64,000 bases of DNA from Clostridium polyendosporum (lineage in GTDB: Bacteria > Bacillota > Clostridia > Clostridiales > Clostridiaceae). Location: contig NZ_BOPZ01000004.1 in NCBI RefSeq assembly GCF_018332455.1, positions 1-64,000 of the forward strand, read 5' to 3'. Every line of letters starts with the position of its first letter. Position 1 is the first letter of the stretch. Below, one piece after another: positions 54,228-61,451 of this stretch. The notes under the pieces were generated by a model, which had not been told where the DNA came from, ran no database searches, and was given only the letters and a program-made list of their open reading frames with translations. The translations under genes were made by a program, and so were the position numbers.

Positions 54228-55265
54228 ATGATTTCCCCAAGTGAATTAATAAAAACTTTAAGGCCAACTAAATCTGTAACAGAAACAAAAGTAGTAACCA
54301 TTCCACCAAGACCTCCTAAGGCAGACATCATTTTTTCTTTTGACTTGACTGGAAGTATGCTTGCTATTCTTAATACAGCCAAAACAAAGGCCATAGATTT
54401 AATGAATGCTTTAGATGTTCTCGGTGTAGATATCAATTATGGAGTAACATCACACATGGATTATCCCCACTTCTATGCAAATTTTCATGGCTACACTGCA
54501 CAATATGGATCTCCTGGAGTTGATTATGCTTATCAACTTAATCAAAGCATTACTTCTGATAGAACTGTAGTGTCATCCGCAATTAACAGTTTAATAATAG
54601 GCAATGGTGTAGACTTTCCTGAAAACTATACAAGAGTTTTCTATGAAAGCTATGCAGACCCTTCTGTAGGATGGCGCCCTGGTGCAAGAAGAATATTTGT
54701 ACACTTCGGTGATGACGTTCCTCATGATGACAATATAAATCAAGGACTTCCAAAATTACCACAAACTACAGGCGGAGATCCTGGTAGAGACGAAGTTGCC
54801 AATACTCCTGACGACTTAGATCTTCAAAACGTGTTAAATGAAATGGCTTTAAACGGCGTTGTATTATTAGAATGTCATACAACCAATGATTTTATAGATA
54901 ATTGGGAATACTGGGCAGGTATCACAGGAGGTAAAGCTTTTATTACAAGCTCCGCTTCACTTATAGAAGACTTAGTTATTGAAATCACTAGTCTTCTTAG
55001 TAATCCAACAGTCTCCAACCTTCACCTTATAGCAAGTCCTGGATATGAAGCTTGGTTAACTTCCGTTACTCCGCCTTCCTACCCAAGCGTTCCTACTGGA
55101 GAAAGCAGAAATTTTACTATTATAATTACAGTGCCTGCTGGAACTCCCCCTGGAGAGTATACGTTTTTAATTAGTGCTATTGCAGATGAAACAGTTAATT
55201 ATGGAGATCAAACAGTTCGTATCACTGTACCATGCAGAGGATGCCAATTAATTTATCTTGATTAA
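54228..55265 (+). CDS. VWA-domain protein with Cys-containing C-terminal tail
   Basis: The predicted product has 345 aa. Residues about 28-255 form a von Willebrand factor A domain: the metal-site motif DLTGSM follows the hydrophobic strand ADIIFSF, and RRIFVHFGDDVPHDD gives the later Asp. Residues about 262-335 form an Ig-like strand-rich domain (VPAGTPPGEYTFLISAIADE). The protein ends PCRGCQLIYLD, resembling the CRGLLLE ends of the two paralogues at 55.7 and 56.7 kb. There is no signal peptide or membrane segment. AAAAGGAG precedes the ATG. I infer a spore-surface or cytosolic structural protein. Confidence 0.7.
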   Translation: MISPSELIKTLRPTKSVTETKVVTIPPRPPKADIIFSFDLTGSMLAILNTAKTKAIDLMNALDVLGVDINYGVTSHMDYPHFYANFHGYTAQYGSPGVDYAYQLNQSITSDRTVVSSAINSLIIGNGVDFPENYTRVFYESYADPSVGWRPGARRIFVHFGDDVPHDDNINQGLPKLPQTTGGDPGRDEVANTPDDLDLQNVLNEMALNGVVLLECHTTNDFIDNWEYWAGITGGKAFITSSASLIEDLVIEITSLLSNPTVSNLHLIASPGYEAWLTSVTPPSYPSVPTGESRNFTIIITVPAGTPPGEYTFLISAIADETVNYGDQTVRITVPCRGCQLIYLD

Positions 55266-55330
55266 AACTTTAAAAGGAAAAGTATATTCCTTTTAGTGGA
55301 GTTAAAAAATGAACTATGAAACTTTCAAAA

Positions 55331-55365
55331 GATGATCCCTGTATTTTACAGGAGTCATCTTTTTT
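55331..55365 (+). terminator. Terminator of the VWA gene
   Basis: GATGA-CCTGTA pairs with TACAGG-TCATC around a short loop, followed by TTTTTT. Confidence 0.85.
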
Positions 55366-55519
55366 AAGTTCCATTGTAAATGATAATTATTATAATAATC
55401 AGTATAATTACTTAATTGTAGATTTTAGTTCATGATAGGTGTTGAATATATGAAAACAATTTTGTTCTTTAATTTAAGAGTTAGTTTACGGATTAAAAAT
55501 TAATATGATAGTAAGTAAA

Positions 55520-55543
55520 AACACTCACCACATAGTGAGTGTT
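55520..55543 (-). terminator. Terminator after the RNase P-like fragment
   Basis: AACACTCAC and GTGAGTGTT are followed leftward by TTTTTACTT. A near-identical terminator (56636-56656) follows the paralogous gene. Confidence 0.8.
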
Positions 55544-55562
55544 GCAATCAATTTAGTGCAAC

Positions 55563-55676
55563 TAAGTTTATAAGCCTAGTTCTGTATTAACCAACCATCT
55601 ATCTAGGCCTATTGTTACCAATAGGATCTAGAGACATACCCGGAGACGGGACGGGCAGCCCCATAATGTCTCCTGT
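55563..55676 (-). ncRNA. Detached 3' fragment of RNase P RNA
   Basis: About 114 nt align with the 3' third of rnpB (60775-60893). GGAGGC/GCCTCC of rnpB is GGAGAC/GTCTCC here, and the loop GCAA of the CCTATTG stem is GTAA (still GNRA) with the stem pair repaired to CAATAGG. The 5' two thirds are absent. It starts six bases after the stop of the 189-aa gene and lies inside its 3' UTR. Confidence 0.75.
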
Positions 55677-55681
55677 AACTT

Positions 55682-56251
55682 CTATTTTTCTAATAATAAG
55701 CCTCTACATACTCTACAAATAGTAAGATCATCGATACCTGTATAACCTGGAAGAAGTCCAATAACCCTGACTTTTTTAATAATATTATTTCCCCTATCAA
55801 TACTTAGAGGATCCCATTGGGTATATCCATTATTATAATTTGCAGGGCCTGCAGTGGATGCAATTAAATTATTAGATTGATCATAAGCTTCTAATGTCAC
55901 ATTATAAGCTGATGCATAAAATAATGATACACTTGCTATAGGGTTGGTAAAAATTATTTCACGATAATTATTAGGATAACCGGATTGACTTAACCAAAAA
56001 GCTATGGTAACTGGTGAGGGTTCATTGGAATAATTACCTGACGTAAGAGTTAACCATGCTGGAAACTGTACTGTAGAAAAACCTACATTCACATCAGGAA
56101 TAGGAGTACCTTGACCTCCACCCTCGAAAGTTATTTTGGCACATTCTTTATTCAAATAAATTACTTCAATAGAGTCTGCAGCCCTAGTTTGATTTATTAT
56201 TTCAAGAGAATTGTAAATACTTACTGGTTTAATACCTTTATTAATTTCCAA
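55682..56251 (-). CDS. Beta-sandwich surface-type protein with CRGLLLE tail, paralogue 1
   Basis: The predicted product has 189 aa. It has strand-rich patterns typical of PEP-CTERM-like carbohydrate-binding or lectin-type domains: AKITFEGGGQGTPIPDVNVGFSTVQFP, SVSLFYASAYNVTLEAYDQS, and IDDLTICRVCRGLLLEK at the end. There is no signal peptide. It starts at TTG, with AGGAGATGAT upstream. It is about 75 percent identical by eye to the gene at 56731, including the leader and terminator, so it is a recent duplication. The function is unknown. Confidence 0.65.
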   Translation of the reverse strand: MEINKGIKPVSIYNSLEIINQTRAADSIEVIYLNKECAKITFEGGGQGTPIPDVNVGFSTVQFPAWLTLTSGNYSNEPSPVTIAFWLSQSGYPNNYREIIFTNPIASVSLFYASAYNVTLEAYDQSNNLIASTAGPANYNNGYTQWDPLSIDRGNNIIKKVRVIGLLPGYTGIDDLTICRVCRGLLLEK

Positions 56252-56635
56252 AATATCATCTCCTAATTAATATATCTTTTGTTGATAAAATTTTATTTTA
56301 ATAACATAGGTTGTTTATATATATATCGTTGTATTAATATTTCACAAACCATAATTCTACGAGTTTCACAGACTTGTCCATAACCACCTTATCAAATGCC
56401 ACTTTTATTTTTTAAGTTTTATTAATTAAACTTAATGCTCGTACTATATTATATTTAAAATAATATTAATTGTTATGATTTATTTAAAAACAAATCTATG
56501 ATTCATCAGAACTATTCCTACTCCACTAATGCTTTTAACATTGTAAACTACAAATAAACAAATAAAAAATTTATTAATGATTTAGCATACTCTTATGTTT
56601 ACAGGCTAAAAATTAACATATTAACAAGTAAAAAA
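56252..56635. other. Intergenic region, nothing recognised
   Basis: AT-rich sequence between the two paralogues, without an ORF over 40 codons on either strand. The part nearest 56252-56300 is the shared leader of paralogue 1. Confidence 0.4.
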
Positions 56636-56656
56636 CACTCACTACATAAGTGAGTG
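56636..56656 (-). terminator. Terminator of paralogue 2
   Basis: CACTCAC and GTGAGTG, followed leftward by TTTTTTACTTG. It matches the one at 55520-55543. Confidence 0.7.
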
Positions 56657-56730
56657 CTACAATCAACCTCTTAAGAAAAGTATTTTATAGAGTAGCGAGT
56701 AACATTTATAAAGGTTAATATCAATACCTT

Positions 56731-57270
56731 TTATTCCTCTAATAATAACCCTCTGCATACTGTGCAAATAGTAAGATCATCGATACTTGTATAACATGCA
56801 CGTCCAATAACCCTAAGTTTTTTAATAATATTATTTTGCTTATTAATACTTAAAGACTCCCATCGTCTATATCTATTACTATAATTTGCAAGACCTCTAA
56901 TGGATGCAATTAAATTATTAGATTGATCATAGGCTTCTAATATCAAATTATAGGCTGATGCATAAAATAATTCTACACTTGATACAGGTTCACTAAAAAT
57001 TATTTCACGAAAATTATCATGATAACGCCATTCACTTACCCAATAAGCTATGGTAACTGGTGAGGGTTCATTAAAGTAATTACCTGAGTTAAGAGTTATC
57101 CATCCTGGAAACTGTACTGTAGAAAAACCTACATCCACATCAGGAATAGGAGTCTGTTGTCCTCCACCCTCAAAGGTTATTTTGGCACAGTTTTCATTAA
57201 TATGAATTACTTCAATAGAATCTGCAGCCTTGTGTTGACTTATTTTTTTAATAACTTCACTATTTTTCAA
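56731..57270 (-). CDS. Beta-sandwich surface-type protein with CRGLLLE tail, paralogue 2
   Basis: The predicted product has 179 aa. It shares with paralogue 1 the AKITFEGGGQ, DVGFSTVQFP, NEPSPVTIA, LFYASAYN and LEAYDQSNNLIAS blocks and the end IDDLTICTVCRGLLLEE. The N-terminus is ten residues shorter. It starts at TTG with the same AGGAGATGAT site. No RNase P-like fragment follows this copy. Confidence 0.65.
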   Translation of the reverse strand: MKNSEVIKKISQHKAADSIEVIHINENCAKITFEGGGQQTPIPDVDVGFSTVQFPGWITLNSGNYFNEPSPVTIAYWVSEWRYHDNFREIIFSEPVSSVELFYASAYNLILEAYDQSNNLIASIRGLANYSNRYRRWESLSINKQNNIIKKLRVIGRACYTSIDDLTICTVCRGLLLEE

Positions 57271-57354
57271 ATAATCATCTCCTAATTAATATATCTTTTG
57301 TTTAGATAATTTTATTTTTAGTAACATATATTGGTTTTTACGAAAAATATACAG

Positions 57355-57445
57355 CTTCAATCCCTAAACAATTCGTGAAATAGCCTCAGCATGCAATGCT
57401 TTTTCTACGCCATACAAGTTCAGTTATGAAGTTGTGTATTCTATA
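57355..57445 (+). repeat. Dispersed intergenic repeat, copy E
   Basis: CAATTCGTGAAATAGCCTCAG, CATGCAATGCTTTTTCTA and TTCAGTTATGAAGTTGTGTA. It matches copies B and F. Confidence 0.55.
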
Positions 57446-57547
57446 CATACTATGTTACTTAACAAATAAAACGTTACCTTCATCCCCTACTGTTATTCAA
57501 TTTATATTTATACATACTTGTTAAATACATCTGATTGCAGTAAATAG

Positions 57548-58063
57548 TTAACAAACTATAAGTCCTCTAGTTTTACAAACTGGTCCACAAACATCTTGCC
57601 AAATACCACTTCTATCTTCAGGACCTGCTCCAGCTTTAAATCCAATATCAACAGGACCAATTGGAAGTTGTCTAGTTAGGGTAAAGTTTAGCACTACCCT
57701 TGTTTGTTCTCCTGTTTCTTCATCTCCTGAGGGTATATTATCAAATTTTAATCCTTTACAAGCAGCAGGATTTTCATTAGGATTAGGTATGGTGTTATCT
57801 ATAAAACAATCTTCGGAAGTTATTGATGAATCATCCTCAAAAAATACAGTATATGAACATGAAGCTAATAAGGCTGTTCTATCATTATCAGAAATATTAG
57901 GACAAAGGCATATTCTAATATTACTAAGTTCCCTTGAATCTGAATATGGTTCTATACGAGTTATTGTATATTGAAAAATATTTGATGGCCCAATCGGTGC
58001 AGGAACAGTAAGCTCAATCTCCCATCCATTTACCATATCAGTTACATTACAACCATTTGACAT
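57548..58063 (-). CDS. Hypothetical Cys-containing protein
   Basis: The predicted product has 171 aa with a strand-rich profile (WEIELTVPAPIGPSNIFQYTITRIEP), nine Cys residues including ICLCPN and SEDCF, and an end CGPVCKTRGLIVC that echoes the Cys-Arg-Gly-Leu tails of its neighbours. There is no signal peptide. ATG at 58063 has GGAG eight bases upstream; the frame could begin at GTG 58072 but that overlaps the site. I do not recognise a family. By context it may be a spore coat or exosporium protein. Confidence 0.6.
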   Translation of the reverse strand: MSNGCNVTDMVNGWEIELTVPAPIGPSNIFQYTITRIEPYSDSRELSNIRICLCPNISDNDRTALLASCSYTVFFEDDSSITSEDCFIDNTIPNPNENPAACKGLKFDNIPSGDEETGEQTRVVLNFTLTRQLPIGPVDIGFKAGAGPEDRSGIWQDVCGPVCKTRGLIVC

Positions 58064-58139
58064 AACATACACTCCTTTTTTAATTAACTAAACTATATTT
58101 AACAATTATAATCCTTAATCCTTCAGGAAACATAAAATT

Positions 58140-58260
58140 TACTAGATATCGAGTCTATTAAATTTGAGCAAATTTCACTTTGTAAAATTGCAGCAAACAA
58201 CCTCGACATGCAATGCTTTTTCTAGCATATACAATTTCAGTTATGAAGCTATTTCTCTAT
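58140..58260 (+). repeat. Dispersed intergenic repeat, copy F
   Basis: The most complete copy: GAGTCTATTAAATTTGAGC, ATTTCACTTTGTAAAATTG, CATGCAATGCTTTTTCTAGC and TTCAGTTATGAAGC in that order. Confidence 0.6.
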
Positions 58261-58448
58261 ATATTATTATATTTAAAATAACATTAATTGTTATCATTTA
58301 TTAAAAGCTACCCATATCATTCATAAGAATTCTTCTTACTCCGCTATGTTTTTTTAACATTATAAGTTGCAACTGAATAACATATATTAAGCAATATCTG
58401 CTATTTAATTTTAAAAATAGTATTTTAATTACTAAGGATGCTGATAAA

Positions 58449-59567
58449 ATGATTCGTAAAACTACAAAAAAATGGACCATACTCATTTATGCAGATGGAA
58501 ATAATGAAATGAACGATACGATGTATAATGCTATGCTAGCTTGCAAAAAGGCTGGTTCTAATAAAAATATAAATGTAATTATGCAGATAGGACTAATAAA
58601 TAACAACGAAAATAAGTATTCTGATATTTGGTCAGGAGTAAGACGTTATTATATAAAAAGAAATAACCCTCTTTTAATTGAAGATTTAGGAAAAGTTAAT
58701 ATGGCAGATCCTAATAGTTTATATAAATTTATAAAATGGGGAATGGAAAACTATAAAGCAGAACAGTACATGCTGATATTATCAGGCCATGGTGCTGACT
58801 TTGTAGGTTGTTTAACAGATTTAAGTTTAAATGTTCCTTATATTATGGGTATACCAGAAATGATTAAAGCTATTAATTCAATAAAAGAAAACTCAAAGGA
58901 TAAAATCGATGTATTAGTATTGGATATGTGTTATATGAATTCTATTGAAATTATTTATGAATTAGGGAAAGCAGAAGATACTGTCGTTAAAAGCATGGTC
59001 ACATATACTGACTATGCTCCTTATGAAGGACTATCTTATGATAAATTAATTTTTTTCATCAAAAAATATAGTAAAGTTCATGATTTGAATTTATTTCTAA
59101 AATATTTAATAGATAATTTAAAATTTAATCTAACAGCCTTTGAAATAAATCATAAAAAATTAGAACAAATAAAAAATTTATTTAATGATCTAGCATACTC
59201 TTATAATAATAATAATGAAATTATTCAAAATCCCATTGATTTAATAAACAATCTTACACCTAAAAGTGAGCTTCCTGATTGTATAAAAAATATTAATAAT
59301 AAATTATGGTCAATAATTATATACAGTAAAACAAAATTTAATGGAATAAATAATTCTATTAAAATAACTTCGAACCATATAAATAAATTAATATTTTTTT
59401 ACTATAAATTAGCTTTTGCTAAAAATAATTATTGGACGAATTTATTGAGTAATATTTCTTTAGATCAACAGGTTACCACCGAAAATAAAATTAAAGTAAG
59501 ACCAATAAACTCCTCATATCCAGTAGTTCATCATATATTAGAATTTAATTCATTCACAAACAATTGA
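58449..59567 (+). CDS. Clostripain-family (C11) cysteine peptidase
   Basis: The predicted product has 372 aa. It opens with KKWTILIYADGNNEM, the C11 signature. The catalytic His is in YMLILSGHGADF (near residue 118) and the catalytic Cys in DVLVLDMCYMNSIEI (near 160), both present, so it is likely active against Arg/Lys-rich sites. There is no signal peptide and no obvious autoprocessing linker, unlike secreted clostripain. It could process its neighbours in the mother cell. The ribosome site is AAGGATG. It is the only enzyme of the cluster. Confidence 0.82.
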   Translation: MIRKTTKKWTILIYADGNNEMNDTMYNAMLACKKAGSNKNINVIMQIGLINNNENKYSDIWSGVRRYYIKRNNPLLIEDLGKVNMADPNSLYKFIKWGMENYKAEQYMLILSGHGADFVGCLTDLSLNVPYIMGIPEMIKAINSIKENSKDKIDVLVLDMCYMNSIEIIYELGKAEDTVVKSMVTYTDYAPYEGLSYDKLIFFIKKYSKVHDLNLFLKYLIDNLKFNLTAFEINHKKLEQIKNLFNDLAYSYNNNNEIIQNPIDLINNLTPKSELPDCIKNINNKLWSIIIYSKTKFNGINNSIKITSNHINKLIFFYYKLAFAKNNYWTNLLSNISLDQQVTTENKIKVRPINSSYPVVHHILEFNSFTNN

Positions 59568-59616
59568 AAATTCCCTCTATTCGCTTCTAATCAAGATTTT
59601 ACTTTGTAAAATGGCA

Positions 59617-59681
59617 GCAGATTAATTAAAAGCAAACATAAATTAAAATAAAAAATTTATATTTGCTTTTAATTAATCTGC
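59617..59681 (+). terminator. Very long inverted repeat after the C11 gene
   Basis: Arms of 28 bases (59617-59644 and 59654-59681) with one mismatch around a 9-base A-rich loop. It is probably the terminator of the peptidase gene, although stem length is unusual and it carries remnant repeat sequence (ATTTTACTTTGTAAAAT) at 59595-59611. Confidence 0.55.
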
Positions 59682-59746
59682 TTAAAATATCTTGACCTAA
59701 ATTACTCGTTTTTCTATATGCATTTACATATTTTCTTACCAATTAT

Positions 59747-59775
59747 CACCACTTAAAATCAAAGTGCATATTATA
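59747..59775 (+). promoter_or_regulatory. Possible sigma-K-type promoter of the Cys-rich gene
   Basis: CAC (59747-59749), 17 bases, CATATTATA (59767-59775), which fits CATANNNTA with an AC-containing -35 element. The gene starts 20 bases later. Confidence 0.4.
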
Positions 59776-59795
59776 TTAATGAGAGGTGATCATAT

Positions 59796-60512
59796 ATGAA
59801 CTTATTTAACTATCTTTTTGGAGAAAAAGAAGATACTATAAACAATATTGAAATAAAAGTAGATAATAATCAATTAAAAGAAGACACTAATACAAATATT
59901 CAAAATGAAATAGCAATGGGCTGTTGCTGTGAACCTTGTGATCCAGTACGACCACCAGATTGTTCTAATTCTGTACCTTTTCAATGCACAATAATTGTAC
60001 CTGCTATATTTAATTTACCTTTACCACCACCACAAGATTTGTCAAGATTTGTAAGCATAGCCTGGAATGATGATTGTTTAGAATGTATTATGGATAAGTG
60101 TGAACTAAATGCAATAGTTGATGATCCTTGTAGACCAGGAACACCACTACCAGATTGTAAAGCATGTGTAAAGAGATTTAGATATGTTGGCTGCATTAAA
60201 TTTATTGCATGTCTTTCTCCAATTACAGGAGAAGGTCCCTCAACTACAGGTGGCGTTACAATCCCAAATTCAACAGCTTGTGCATCTGGCACATGTTGTG
60301 TATGTGTTAACCAAGTTATTTGTTTCACATGTGATTGCGACGACATGTGTCCAAGCGGTAATCTTATCTCTGGATATACTATAACTAGTGCTATACCAAC
60401 ACGAGTTTGTGAAAATAATGTTATCTGTGTAAGTGGTACTTTTAACTTTGTAACTACACCATGTGCTCCTGCTTCAGCTCCAGCTTGCTGTGCCCCAGCT
60501 TCTCAAAAATAG
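59796..60512 (+). CDS. Cysteine-rich spore-coat-like protein
   Basis: The predicted product has 238 aa with about 30 cysteines, many in pairs (MGCCCEPCDP, TCCVCVN, CFTCDCDDMC, ACCAP). It starts with MNLFNYLFGEKED and an acidic, Asn-rich linker of 40 residues before the Cys-rich body, and ends in an Ala/Pro/Cys tail. There is no signal peptide. Such Cys-rich proteins are typical of clostridial spore coat/exosporium layers held by disulfides, but I cannot assign a named family. GAGAGGTGAT precedes the ATG. Confidence 0.65.
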   Translation: MNLFNYLFGEKEDTINNIEIKVDNNQLKEDTNTNIQNEIAMGCCCEPCDPVRPPDCSNSVPFQCTIIVPAIFNLPLPPPQDLSRFVSIAWNDDCLECIMDKCELNAIVDDPCRPGTPLPDCKACVKRFRYVGCIKFIACLSPITGEGPSTTGGVTIPNSTACASGTCCVCVNQVICFTCDCDDMCPSGNLISGYTITSAIPTRVCENNVICVSGTFNFVTTPCAPASAPACCAPASQK

Positions 60513-60537
60513 CTATACTACTTGAAGTAGTTTCTAA

Positions 60538-60576
60538 TACAGGCTGTTGATAAGTATTGAATATCAACAGCCTGTA
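60538..60576 (+). terminator. Terminator of the Cys-rich gene
   Basis: TACAGGCTGTTGATA pairs perfectly with TATCAACAGCCTGTA around a 9-base loop. Confidence 0.8.
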
Positions 60577-60732
60577 ATTATGTAACCATAAGTTATCATT
60601 TATATTAATAAACCACTATTAAAACATATTAAAAATTAATACGAAATAAAGCTGAGCAGGCTGGATGTTCTACTGTTACATTAAAGTAAAACTTGATACA
60701 CAGCGGCTATCAGTAAAAATCAATAGCAAAAA

Positions 60733-60755
60733 AGCTCACGGTAAAACCGTGAGCT
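60733..60755 (-). terminator. Terminator of rnpB
   Basis: AGCTCACGGT and ACCGTGAGCT form a 10-bp stem, followed leftward by TTTTTTGC, directly after the RNA's 3' end. Confidence 0.88.
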
Positions 60756-60770
60756 CTATTCTCTAGTTAT

Positions 60771-61116
60771 GCGACCAAGTCTATAAGCCGAGTTCTGTAT
60801 TAAGCAATCATCTATCTAGGCCTATCGTTGCCAATAGGCTCCAGCGACACACCCGGAGGCGGGACGGGCAGCCCTAATGCCTCCCTATTCGGTCTTGCTC
60901 CAAGTGGGGTTTACATAGCCGTGAAGTCGCCATCACGCTGGTAAGCTCTTACCTCACCTTTCCACCCTTACCTTAAGGGAAACCCTTAAGGCGGTATCTC
61001 TCTGTTGCACTTTCCTTCGAGTCGCCTCGACTGGACGTTATCCAGCACCCTGCCCTATGGAGCTCGGACTTTCCTCTCCTGATTATTCATCAGCAGCGAT
61101 TGCCTGACTTACTCGC
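60771..61116 (-). ncRNA. rnpB: RNase P RNA
   Basis: About 346 nt. The catalytic RNA of tRNA 5' maturation. Minus-strand landmarks are GAGGAAAGTCCGAGCTCC and CAGGGTGCTGGATAACG in the 5' half, AAAGTGCAACAGAGAGA, and GGCTGCCCGTCCCGCCTCC and ACAGAACTCGGCTTATAG near the 3' end. The terminal helix is formed by GCGA-AAGTC (5') with GACTT-TCGC (3'), which sets the ends. Confidence 0.95.
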
Positions 61117-61123
61117 AAGATTT

Positions 61124-61152
61124 ATATTATCACACAAATTTATTATTTGCAA
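61124..61152 (-). promoter_or_regulatory. rnpB promoter
   Basis: The minus strand has TTGCAA (61147-61152), 17 bases, TAATAT (61124-61129), just before the RNA's 5' end. Confidence 0.7.
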
Positions 61153-61201
61153 ATAAAATTTATGGAAACATAGAAAGCTTATGGCTTATAAAATTTATAT
61201 A

Positions 61202-61411
61202 TTATAGATTTTCAAATTTTGTAACATCATAACCAGTGTCTTCAATGATAGCTTTGATTTCTTGTTCACTAGCAGATCCTTCAACTATAGCGTACTTTCC
61301 CTCTAAGTTAACTTCTACACTTGAAATACCATCTAATTCGCTTAACGCATTAGTAACGTGGTTTACACAGTGTCCGCAACTCATTCCTTCAATAAATACT
61401 TTTCTTTTCAT
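61202..61411 (-). CDS. copZ: Copper chaperone (HMA domain)
   Basis: The predicted product has 69 aa and is a single heavy-metal-associated domain with the Cu(I) site GMSCGHC at residues 9-15 and the usual beta-alpha-beta-beta-alpha-beta fold. It delivers Cu(I) to CopA. It lies 40 bases after copA in the same direction, with GGAGG before the ATG. Confidence 0.9.
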   Translation of the reverse strand: MKRKVFIEGMSCGHCVNHVTNALSELDGISSVEVNLEGKYAIVEGSASEQEIKAIIEDTGYDVTKFENL

Positions 61412-61451
61412 AAAAAATACCTCCTAAATTTTAAGTATTATAATAAATTAT

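Noticed and set aside
55563-55676. Second complete rnpB gene
   Set aside because: Only the 3' third is present; the 5' two thirds, including the conserved GAAAGTCCGAGC block, are replaced by the coding region of the 189-aa gene.
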